From: Meles meles
Lineage: Eukaryota; Chordata; Mammalia; Carnivora; Mustelidae
DNA: 64,000 nt
NCBI RefSeq assembly: GCF_922984935.1
Contig: NC_060074.1
Location: 47,645,501 to 47,709,500 of the forward strand
Direction of reading: 5' to 3'
The position numbers were made by a program, and so were the translations under genes. A model generated the notes under the pieces. That model worked only from the letters and a program-made list of their open reading frames with translations. It was not told the DNA's origin and did not search any database. The first letter of the stretch is position 1. Every line of letters begins with the position of its first letter. Positions 23,801-35,800 of this stretch are shown one piece after another.

Positions 23801-26800
23801 CACCATGTGTATTGACGTCACCCTCTGAACTTGGGGTCACCCCAGCCATACTCACACCCCAAGACCCCTGTGTGCCAGGCACCTGCTCACAGCCTTGTGG
23901 GTGTGGCCATGGGTGAGCACCCCAGCACCATGGAAAGGATACAGCACAAGTCAGACCCTGCTCTGTCATTTGTCAAGTGGCAGAGATGAGGCAGAGAGGC
24001 CTGCAATGACAGAGGAACTAATATTTGTACTCCTGCATACCAGCCATTTTTCTTCCTCCCGCTTTTATTTTTGAGCCAGATTTTGGGTAAAAGGGACTTG
24101 CAACATCCTAGTCCAAAAGTGGAGCCAGAATTTGTTTTCTGCTAACTTGTTAAGCTCACATTTACTTGGGTTCTTGGTATAGTTTAGTTTTTTCATCTTA
24201 CAAAATTATCGACCCATTGTTCAAGGCAAAGAGGGAGTTTCTGGATCTTACTTCTACTGTCATGTTAACTTTCAGACTTGACCCTGAATTTTCCAAACCA
24301 AAGCCGATTCTTCTTCCACCTCAGGCAAAATCTTCAAGATTGTTTATTACAGAGTTCTGAAAAAGAATTTAATGGTATGAAATGAAAATAAGCTTAAGTT
24401 TTGCTCTAATTCTGATATTGATCTTTCACCACATAGTCAGGTGAATAAAGTAAAGGGAAACATAGAAGGATAATACTGTGCTTTTTTAAATGATGTTTCA
24501 AAAATTATAAAACAAATACTTAGAAATTTTTGAAAATAAAACCACCTGTCAGAGTTACTTACTGTTGACAGTTTTAAATGTTTTAAATGTATGTCCTTGA
24601 AGATGATCAAACCTTCTAAGTTGCCCCTTTGAGCACAGGACCTGTCTTGAACCACAGGTTGGATGGCGTGGTCCCCTCCAGCAGGAATGTGGAGTCAGTA
24701 GAATGTAACTACTGTCTGTGTCTATCAGTTTCAAATAATTTGATGCTGGAAGTTGAAGAATTTCCAAAAGTCCCTGGAGCACAAGTAAAGGAATCAGTCA
24801 TTCTTGATGCTACAGTGGAACAGCAGAGCACCCCCTTGTGTCTAAGTGGATTCAATGGGAGGGACTCTAGTAATTCAGAAAAATATTCTTGCAATTTTTT
24901 GGTGGAGGACCTTGGACACAAGAGTCTGTTTTTACAAATGTTTAAGATTCTTTCCATGGCAGTTAAGGCTAAATGTACTCTGTGGTATCTAAAACGACGT
25001 TCAGCATTTTTTTAAAAACCCAAAGACCAGCATTCTGGTGTGCGGTTAATAAAAGCAGTGTTGATGAGGTTCCCTGCGGCAGGGAGTTTGTAATGGTAGT
25101 GCCTTTGCACACCCACCAGCACATGGTGCAGAGCCGCTGGCCTCAAGCACCCTGGCTTCTGCCTCTCCCCGCGTGCACCCTGCAGAGCCATACCCCATGC
25201 CTGTGTTCTCCAGGTGGAGCGCGTGCATAGGGAACTTCGCACACATGGGGTTAAGGCTGACCCACACAGGATTGGGCCTGGAGCCGAGGGTGTGCCCTCC
25301 AAACAGCCTCGAGTGCAGATGGGCTGCGTGCCTGTGCCGCTGGCTTGAAAGCTCATCTCCCCACACTTTTACTTTGTCTGGTAGGATATGGATTGACGTA
25401 ATGTGAAGTAGACCTGATTTATAATGTTTTGCTGTAGCTGACAGATTTAATAAAAACAAATGTTTAATGGCAGTTTGTGGTACTTTTTAATCTGTTCGCT
25501 AAATTATGAGTCAATGTCTGCAGTGATCATATCAAAGATAACTTTGAACCTCCCTAGAAGCACAATAGTTTTTTCCAAATGAGCAGTCTCTCCTGCAGGG
25601 GCAGCTCCTTTCACAAGTTCATCACCAAGGGGTCATTTATCAGAAGTTGCATTCTCTAATTCAATGGCCCGATGAGCGTGCCCTGACCCCGCCCTGTTTG
25701 CCAGGCCCCACAGACCCCAGAGCCCATTCCCAACACTTCCGTGGGCACCACTTCCTCGAGCTCCACCTTCTATTCTTTAAATATGAAGTCAAGTCTGTAG
25801 TCACTTTTTGGGAAACTGTCCACTATTAACTTGCAATAGGACTGCCCGTCTTCAAGGGAGACACTATGTGAGGCACTGGGGGACAGAGTGGAGCACTGAG
25901 CTTAGCTTATTTTCGTAACCAGTAAGTGTGAGACACGGGCTCTCACACTTTGGTAAAATTGAAAAATAAGATCTGTTGCTAGTAGCTTCTGGACTTTTTT
26001 CTGAATTGTATGTATGTAAAAGTATCTCATTACACAATTCTGGGCCTATTCGGGACCAAAAGGGCTTTGGAGTATGAATCATAAGTAGCTCGTCTTTGGA
26101 AACCCGCCCCTTCCCCACACGGGGGTCCTCCACACTGTAGGGACCAGCAGAGCCCTCGGCTCCCGCACTCCGTGTGGGCTGGGAAAACAAAGGAATTCCA
26201 TGTGATTTTAAGTTGCTTAGCATATCTTAACATGTGTAATAAAAGCAACTTCAAATAAATTGGTTGTTAATAATTTCATACTCAACATTGTTCAGGTTTG
26301 CACTATCAGTGAGTGTATACTGGTGAGAAATCCCACAGGAAAATTCTGTCATCATCGCATTGCTAGCTCACCCCCAGAAGCCCCTGGGTGGGACCCCTGA
26401 CAGCGCACTGCAGCCTTCCAGAGCTCCAGATTTGTCAATGTGAAAACAAGGATCCTCCCTGCAGCCCGCTGGCCAGGCTGCGGGGTGGCTGGCATGGGGG
26501 CCTGTGCCCGCCCAGGGAGCCAGCGCTCGGCCTGGCAGCATCCTCCAAGTAGTCCTTATGCGCTTACCTGTCTGCCTGCCCATGTACAGGTTTTAGGCCA
26601 AAGAAGCCAAGTTTGGGTTTTACAAACTGTCACTGTAGGCGACTTGAGTTTGAAGTGTGACTCGGGTATAAGAGTATCGTGCTCTGAAGCCAGCGGTGGG
26701 TGGGAGGGGAGGCTCCGGGAGTCCTGGGCCAGTTACTACTGTGTCGCATACTCAGTCGCTGGCAGAAATCTCAGGAGCTGCGGTGTTGGAATGGCTGTAC

Positions 26801-29800
26801 GATTATAAGCCTAAGGTCAATTTCTGTTGCAAATAGCTTCTAAGCTGGTTAATTGCTTGTATAAAACTCTGCTATAAAGATGTATTTAAGACTTGGCATT
26901 GAACAGTTACTGATGTCCCATAGAAAACATTAGACATAACCTTTTGAGACGTAATTCTTGATAAGAGACTGTCTTTAGTACAAAATGTGTGGCGGAGTCT
27001 GCCTCATCAGCAGCTGCCTTAGAACTAGGCCAGATTTTGGCTTCTGCTTAGTCAAAAGCAAACTTTGTTTTAAGAAGAAAATACTGGTTTTGTGGTATGA
27101 TTCAAGAAGACCAATACGAAATCCTTGTTCATTAAAAATTCAAAGTAGAAAACAGTATGGAACGTTTCCATTGATACAGTTTTTTCGTGAGGAACGAGTG
27201 TGTCCTTCGAGCACCGATGTGTTCACCCGACTGTAACCCAGGCCTCGTGCGCAGCCTCTGCAGTCTGCATTTCACTGAGCGTGCATGAAAAGTGCCCCTC
27301 TCGGATGGCACCTTCTGCTCGGCACTTTTCGTGCTGCTTATTTTATCATCTTGTGTAGTGCAGAGGAGAACCCCTAGACATGCTGAGCCCTGGGTGTCCC
27401 AACCGCCCGTGGTTGGTCTCTGGAACTGGATTGGCCAGCCGCCAACCTGCTTGCATCTCACTGTGTCACAGCCACAATTGCACGTGACCAAGGCTTTGTT
27501 TACACACCTCCCAGAAGGTGCCTGGTGATAGCATTAAGCTAATGTGGTCTAAAGTATGCTGACAACTGCTGTCTGGCCAGCGTGGCAGCCCTTTCTCATT
27601 TCTTGCTCCATCCCCTGCCCCATTCAATTCCAGGCCTTTCCATGGAGAGTCCTCAGCCTTCTCCCACCACTCGGAAGAGCCCACTGAGCCTGAGCCCTGC
27701 GTTTCAGGTGACTCTGGGCCCAGCTGGGCAGGGCTTGTCCCCCCTCCTGAGCCCTGTCCTTAGCCATGCTGGCGGAGCCAGGACGGACAGCGAGGAGCAG
27801 CCGAAACACAAGGTGGGCACTGCCCCAGCAGACAGCTTGCTGCTGGTGGGCCTGGTTTGCAGGGAAGCCGGAGCCGGCAGGGCAGTCTCTGCGCACGGGG
27901 TGCTGGCTCCCCCAGTGAAATCTGTCCTGAAAGCCACGTTACCTGGGACATCTCAGCTACCTTTGCACAAAAGCAGGCTCCCTTATTCATTTAACAGCAC
28001 TTCCTGGCACCTGCGGGTTTCAGGTGGGGGTGTAAGGGAATGGCTAGCTAGGCCTTGGGGAGCCCTCAGCCTCCTACCCTCCCTTCCTTGTTAGGCACTC
28101 TCTTGAATAATTGTGTATTTGGGAGGAGAAGGCTTGGGTGCTAAGGGAGGGTGACCAGGGACCCCATCTTGTTGGGCTCATGGGTGAGTGGGTTCTGAAA
28201 GAGGGTGTGGTTTGGGGGTGGGGTCCGCACTGGGGAGTGTTGTAGCTAGGGAGGAGGGATGTGTGAGGTGTGTGTTTATAGTAGGAAGTTGAGGCGGTGC
28301 CCACAGGTTTCTCTCTGTTGTCGGGAATAGGAGTGAGGGCACACGCTGAGAGGCCGGCAGGTGGGAGCACCCGAGCTTGAAGATGAGGTGGTGGCGGATA
28401 CAGTGGCACCGACCGTGTGGCCATTCCCACTCTCCTGGCCTATGAACCACACCTGAGTGGTGGCGACACAGACAAGGCAGCCTGGGCAGGCAGCTCTGTG
28501 GGAGGGACAAGAAAGGACAAAGAGGCTGGGCATTTGGAGGCTTGGGAAAGAGAATGGTTAAAATAATGGGCTATGGACTGTGGCAACCCAGGGGATATCT
28601 GTCCCCCTGAAGTGGGGAGTGATCCCTGAGGAGCAAGATGGCCACAAGTGGGTGGGACCCACCTCACAGCGCTGTGGGAGATGTGGGAGAGCTGACATCT
28701 AAGAACGCCTTGTCATGTCATGAGTTCCATCCTGAAGTGCCCAGAGAGCGAGTTGAGCCAAGGGCCACTGTGCGTGGGACACATGAGCTTCCGAGAGGTG
28801 GGGTAGACCCAGTGAGAGGACTGGTGAGCCCTCTGAGCACACACTCCTTCCTGGGCCCCACTTCCGAGAGAGCAGATCCTGAGGCGGAAGGCATGCTGGC
28901 AAGTGAGGTGGCCCAGCGAGAGTGGGGGTCCCAGAACCCCAGCTCCATGTGCAGGGCCTGCAGGCCCACCCCTCAGGCCTCCATCCTCCAGCTGGCGGGC
29001 AGACATGGTCCCTCGGACACTCTCTTGGTGGCAAGATGATTGGGTTGAGGACGGTTTTATTTATTTACTTTGAAACCTAATGTCCATCCGTTTAGCTCAC
29101 TGTTGCTTTAGTGCAGAAACAGAATGGCTAGGAAGCTGTGTAAAAAACCGAAATGTTAACTTATACTTTTCTGTACTACAAAAAATAGTCCTTTAGATGA
29201 TTCTGTAGGGCAGTGACTGCAACACCAGAGAGTCACCGCCTGGGTCATGGTAGGTGGCCATGGCATTCCCATCCAGACCAGGCCTCGGAGCAAGAGGCTG
29301 GGGGGCTGCCCCGCACACCGGGACCCCAGGATCTGCACCCCCCCAGAGCTGCCCCTGCCTCCTCTCTTTGCCAACAGCGCTGCCTCATGGTTGCCAGCCC
29401 CACGTGCCACCCACCTGCTGGGGGCTGTGCAGCCAAGGGGCAGTGGGTGCCAGTGGACTCCCAGATGGCCGGGGCAGGCCCCCAAGCGAGTGCTGAGAGC
29501 TGCAGTCTTCATGTTCCTGCTGCAAGCCAGGCCACTCGGGGAACTTGGCACCGTGGGCCTTCCTTGCACATCTGGCTGCTTGGCTGTGTGCCGACCCCTG
29601 GGCAGGAGTGCCTTTGCCCACTGGTCTCCTGGCGTCCTCTGCACCAGTGTGTCCCACGTCCCCCTCTTCCCGCTAGGATTCTGTGAGGACCAATCATGGC
29701 CGGCAGGTATGGAGGCTGAGGTGCTGCATGGGTTTCAGCTGCTGGCCACGGTGCCGCCAGCTCATGGGAACTCACTTCGCTCCCTGGCCAGCCGGCCGGT

Positions 29801-32800
29801 TGACTCCCAGAGAGCAGCTCCCCTGAGAGGTGCCCTAAGAGGTTGTCTCTGCCCTGGATACACAGGCCATCCATGAGCACGCCTGACCACTGCACTCCTG
29901 GTGTCCTCTGTCACTAACTGTGGGCCTTTGGGACATGGTTGTGAGCTCCTCAGTGACCCTGCTGTGGCTGTGTTTCGGAGCATTTCTCTCGGGGCACCTC
30001 ACCCCCCACAGGAGACAAGTGGGTCTAGAACCTCAGGGTGACCCTGTTTCTGCAAGATACACTCAGGGCTGAGGGGCCACTGGGGACCTCATGCAGAGGG
30101 GACTGCAGTTAGGAAGCTGGCTTGCCGACCATGCGCATATGTGGACATGCAGAATCATGGGGGCCTCAAGCCTCCTGACCATGAACGTGGGCCTCTTGGG
30201 GCTGGCTCTGACCCTAGAGAGCTTGCTGGGCACACCAAACTCCAGAGGAGATGTGACTTTTGTAAAGTGAATTGGGATTTGAAAAAGTCGTGTTTTAATA
30301 GCACAAAGCCGAAAAAGAAAGCACTGGAGGGCATGAGCATTGTCACTGTGTGGGGAGAGGGACAGAACTCCAGGGACCAGGGGTGGGTGCTCCAAGATGC
30401 TAGCAGGACCCCAGCATCATGAGAACACAGAGTAGACTCACCTGGCCACTAGGACAGAGCAGCTGTTAATTATTTGGAAAGAGTGGGTCACGTGGAATAT
30501 TCCTGGTATGGGGGAGGGGACACAGGAGGAACGTACCTGTGTCACCACTGTGAGACACTCTAGCCTCTGGTAAACTTCACTTGGGGGCTGGGGGCACAGG
30601 GCAGAGGTGGGCCCCCAAATATCAGCCTCCAGCCCAGCCTCCCCTGTCAACTTCCGGCTGACATCTGAAGTCCATTCCAGACTCACGCAAACCTGACCCC
30701 TTGACCTTCCTCCCCAAACCTGCTACCTTAGGGATAGCAGCTTTTCCCCCTTGGTTTGGGCCTAAAAACAGTCCACCCTTGCCTTCTCTGTCCCTCGGAC
30801 CTCTACCCACACCAGAATTGACCTTGAGATTGTGTCTGGGGTCCTGCCTGGCTGTGGAGCCCAGATGGTGCAGAGGCCTTCTGCTGAACCCCAGTCTCCC
30901 GTGCTGCTCTCAGTGTGGCACCCAGCCTTGTCCTGGGGACCCAGAGCACCCACTGTGCTCTGAGAGACCCTGGAGGACCCCCCTGCCTTCCCCACCAGTA
31001 ACCAGCTCACTTATCTCTTATGCCTGCCCCCATCCTTGACCTCCAGCCTGTTTCCCCCTACCGGGCTGTCCTGTCTCCTCTGCTAGGGGCTGTGGCTACC
31101 CTGCACCGCTAGGCCTCCAGCCCAACCCCTTCTGCTTTTACTTCCATAACTGTCAGCTCCAGGGCAGGGACCTCTCTTCCTGGGCATGTCTTGGGAGCCT
31201 GTTTGGGACTGGCCCGTGCTCTGTGGATGTGTGCATGGTGGCCTCGGGGACAGTCAACCCTAAGGTCCTCCACCTGGTGGAGGAGCTACAGGGGAGCATG
31301 CTGGGGATGGAACAGAACCACTTCTCCACCAGGTGGGAAAGGACAGAGGAGGGGCCTTTGAGCTGGACTTTGACAGAAGCAGCTCCCTGAGGTGTTCAGG
31401 TTGTGGAGGGGCCCTGTGGGGCCAGGACACAGACCTGCCCAGGTGCAGCATGATGCCTGTCCACGGCTGGCTTGCCAAGAGCTGGGGCTGGTAGGGCCCA
31501 GGTTCCCGCTCCTGACTTGGCTGCCAGCATCTGAATGTCAGGCAGAGGCCCTGATGGAGAGCTAAGAATTCCTAGGGCTGGCCTGTCTCTGACCCCACCG
31601 TCCAAGTGTGCTAGCTGGCCCAGTGCTCAGTTAGGACTATGTGTGCAGTTTGAATGACATTTGGAAGTTGGACTTAATCTTTTAGAGTCACATATATGCA
31701 TGTATACACATGCTTGTGTCTACACCAGCTACACCCCTGGTAGTGATACCAGAACAATAATTTGATCACAAAACCAGTAATAAGCTTCAATAATAGATGT
31801 TGATATTTGAACAGTGATTTTTTTTTTCCTCAGAAAGATCACCATGGGGCGCCTGGGCAGCTCACATGGTTAAGTGTCTGCCTTCAGCTCAGGTCGAAAT
31901 CTCAGCGTCCTGGAATGGAGCCCCGTGTCGGGCTCCCTGCTCAGTGGGGAGTCTGCTTCTCCCTCTGCCTGCCCCGCCCCGGCCCCACCCCTTGTGTGTG
32001 CACAGCCTCTCTCAGAATGAATAAATAAAATCTTTTTTTTTAAAAGGGAATAACATAAAATGAGAAAAACATGTGAGGGAGATCCAACTGTGTTTGTATT
32101 TTTACTCAGAAGGAAATCATAGATGAAAAGCGCGTGATATATGAACTGGAGCAGAAGGAAGCGTGAGCTGTGAACCTCAGTGACGTGGCTGACAGACACG
32201 TGCTCACGCGCTCTGTGCTTCTTGCAGAGCACGGCAGCAGATGAGGCGTATTTCATAGCCAAGGAGATTCTTGCTACAGAACGAACATACCTGAAGGATT
32301 TAGAAGTTCTCACTGTGGTATGAAACCTAAGTTCCTTTATTACTTTGTCTTCATTAATACTTCCTAAATCTAACCAGAGCTGGACGATCGCTCCTGAGAA
32401 GGAGCTCTTGGCCTTCATGAGACGTACATGTTTACGTTCTGTTAAATATATTTGCCTTAAAGTATATCGAAGGTCAGAATATTGCGTCCAATGTTTTTAT
32501 AAAACTAGGAGTATCCATTTGAAGCTTTTCACCCAGAATTGTTTTCTTATAATTTTAAAAATCGGTGGTCAGCTGAGAGGATAAGCTGTAGCACTGATTG
32601 GGCTGTCCCAATGGGGACTCTAGGGTTAGTGTTGGGTGTCCCTGTGGCTTCAGACCCTCAGGGGCAAGGTCCCTCGGTCACCCTGACTCTTCCTGCAGTG
32701 GTTCCGCAGTGCTGTGGTCAAGGAGGATGCCATGCCCGCAGATCTGATGACCCTGCTCTTCTCCAACATAGACCCCATCTATGAGTTCCACAGAGGCTTC

Positions 32801-35800
32801 CTGCGTGAGGTGGAGCAGAGGCTGGCACTCTGGTAACACTCTGCACACATGGGCGGCCCCTGCACTGGACCCCCACATGGGACAGCTCTACTCTGTCCCT
32901 GTTCTCAGGAACTTCCCAGCTTCAAGAAACTAATTCACAAGAACCATTGTTTCATTGAAGTATATTTTTTTAAACTTGGGGGAGGGGTAAACTTATAATA
33001 GCCATTTTTATTCATCCTATCCCAGAAAGGAGAATGAAAGATGTAAGTTAAAAGTAGATGATCCCTTTTTTTGCCGATTACCATCTTTTAGAGAATGATC
33101 AAATGTTAACTGTTTCTGTCAAATATGGGCCTTCCACCTCAAGCATCTCACTGCCATTCTGCCTCTAATTAGGACAGCCAGTCACACAAGCATCCACCAG
33201 AGTAGAGCGCACAAGCTTTAACAACGTTTTGACCATATTTGTTCATTTCTACTCCAGGGAAGGGTCTTCTGACACCCATGTCACTGGCGATCATCAACGA
33301 ATTGGGGACATCCTGCTCAGGAACATGCTTCAGTTAAAGGTAGTGCGGGTTGCTATGATGACTCTACCCCTAGCAACTGACAGTGCAACCTCAGCATTGT
33401 CCCCAGGATAGCGACACCCACAGGACAGCATCCTCCTCAGGGCAACATTCCTCCCCAGGACAGCTTTCCCTTCAGGACAGCCTTGCCTTTAGGACAGTTT
33501 TCCCCTCAGAGAAGTTTTCTCCTCACGACAGCATTCCCTCCAGGACAACATGCCCCTCAGAATAATTTTCTTCTCAGGACCACATTCCCTTCAGGACAGC
33601 ATCCTCCTCAGGACAGCATTCCCTTCAGGGCAGCTTCTCCCTCAGGAGGCTAGGATAGCAGGATAGCACTCCCCTCAGGATAGCTCTCCCTCAGGACATT
33701 ATTCCCTTCAAGAGAGTATTCCCCTCAGAGCAGTTTTCTCCTCAGGACAGTGTCCCCTGGCCTCCAGGACAGCATTAACCTCAGGACAGCATCCCCCCAC
33801 CTGCAGGACTGCATTTTCCTAAAAGCATTTTTCTCCCCAGGACAGCATTCCCCTCAGGACAGCATTCCCCTCAGAGCAGTTTTCTCCCTAGGACAGCATT
33901 TCCTTCAGGACAGAGTTCCCCCCAGGACACCATTTACTTCAGGACAGCATTCCCCTCAGGACAGAATTCCTCTCAGAACAGAGTTCCCTCCAGGACAGCA
34001 TTCCCCTCAGAGCAGTTTTCTCCTCAGGGTAGCATCCCTCTCAGAGCAGTTTTCTCCTCAGGACAGCATCCCCCTCAGTACAGCGTCCCCTCAGAACTGC
34101 ATTCCCTTCAGGACAGTGTTCCCCTCAAAGCTGTTTTTTCCTCAGGACAGCATTCCCCTCAGAGCAGTTTTCTCCCCAGTATAGCATCCCCTCTGGGTCA
34201 GCATTCCCTTTAGAGCGGTTTTCTCCACAGTACAGGGTCCTCCTCAGCACAGTTTTACTGTTAGAGCAGTTTTCTCCTAAGGACAGGTTCCCCGTCCCAA
34301 CAGCGTTTCTCCAAAGACAGCATTCCACTCATGACAGTATTCTTCCAAGAACAACATTCCCCTCAGGACAACATTCCCCTCAGCACAGTGTCCCCCTCAG
34401 GACAGCATTCCCCTCAGCACAGAGTTCCCTGCAGAACATTCCCTTCAGAGCAGTTTTTCCTCAGGACAGCATCCCCCTCAGTACAACATTCCTCTTGGGA
34501 CTGCATTCCCTTCAGGACAGCGTTCCCCTCAGAGCAGTTTTCTCCCCAGGACTGCACCCCCTTCAGGACAGCATTCCCTTCAGCTCAGCATTCCCCTCAG
34601 GTTTCTGTTCCCATCAGGATACCTTTTTCCTCAGGACTGCATTCCCATTAAGACTGCAAACCGTCGGGACAGAGCCCCTTCAGTGGGGCCTCCCCCACAG
34701 GACAGCAAAAGAAGGTGTAGGTGCTATGGGCTGATGCTCTTGACGCCGGCGGATCCTTCAGGACAGCATCCTCCTCAGTACAGCGTCCCCTCAGGACTAC
34801 ATTCCCTTCAGGACAGTGTTCCCCTCAAAGCAGTTTTTTCCTGCTTTGTCCCACTGCACCCACTCCACCCATGAGCTGGTAGTCCTCGCAGGTGACACCC
34901 GCAAGGGTGCAGTGGGACATCAGCCCCCCACTGACCAGTCCGTGCACAGCTTCTGCCTCCCTTGCTGAGCTCAGCAGCCTGCAGTGGGATGTGCAGAGCC
35001 TGTCTAGGCCAGCGTTAGGGGTTGTGTCCACACACCTGCTGGCTCATAATGCATGGTTTTTTCCTTAGAGGTGATAGGACTCCCTCAGGTAAAGTGCCAA
35101 AGAAAGTACAAACAGAATGACTCAAGGTCAGCAACATGGCAGAAGCAAGATGTCCTCTCATCAGGACCAGTTGTCACAGGTGTTGAAAACAACAGGGCCA
35201 GCTGTGGTTTCACTGTTCAAGGGTCTTCCTCTCGCTAAACAGACCTGGGACAGGCCTGCCCCACTGGGTGTCCGTCCTGGGGCATTCCTCCCCAGGACTC
35301 CATCCCACTTGCACGTCTCTGAGCCCCCAGGCCCTCATGTCCACTCAACCAGGCTGCCTGCTGCCTCCAGCCGAGGCCTGTGGCCCCTTCTGCCCGATGC
35401 AGCCAGACTCCGGACTTACACATAGGATCTGTTCCAGTCCTAGAGACCGAGGGACCCATAGGGTCACTCATTTGTGTCTTCAGGTAGCCCTGCCCAGAGC
35501 CGCCTTTCTTACCCGGAGCCTTGTTTCGGTTTTCTCAGCCAGGCGGTAAGTTAGTCATTCCCATCAATCCCAAAACATCAAACTACACACCATCTTCCTG
35601 AGGCTATTACACCACAGACATTATGTTTAGTGATATTAGGAAAACAAATTGATGTCCTATTAAAACCTTCCAAGAGGTAAGGAGGGACTGGTTGGGTTTA
35701 ATAACTGACTCAGAATCCATACACGTGTGTTCTTGGACTTGGGCTGTGAAGACGTTGGCAGTGATGATTCCCTCTCCAGTGATGGGGGAGAACCCCCACC

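Larger units (their letters stand above)
17862..27633 (+). other. FARP2: FARP2 intron, or 3'UTR of the short isoform; no genes, no SINEs
   Basis: 9.8 kb with no exon recognised on either strand and no carnivore SINE, though one ancient LINE stretch is seen at about 19.8-20.2 kb. Several poly(A) hexamers are present. Part of it is the inferred 3'UTR of the read-through transcript. Confidence 0.6.

Noticed and set aside
29247..29876. 209-codon open frame on + in a FARP2 intron
   Set aside because: GC-rich, Pro/Arg/Gly-biased sequence with overlapping open frames on both strands and no recognisable domain or splice context.
33750..34184. 144-codon open frame on +
   Set aside because: Product of the 17-bp tandem repeat; the frame recurs every 51 bp and has no start context or homology.
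33378..34850. CRISPR-like array
   Set aside because: Contiguous 17-bp degenerate units with no unique spacers, in a mammalian intron.
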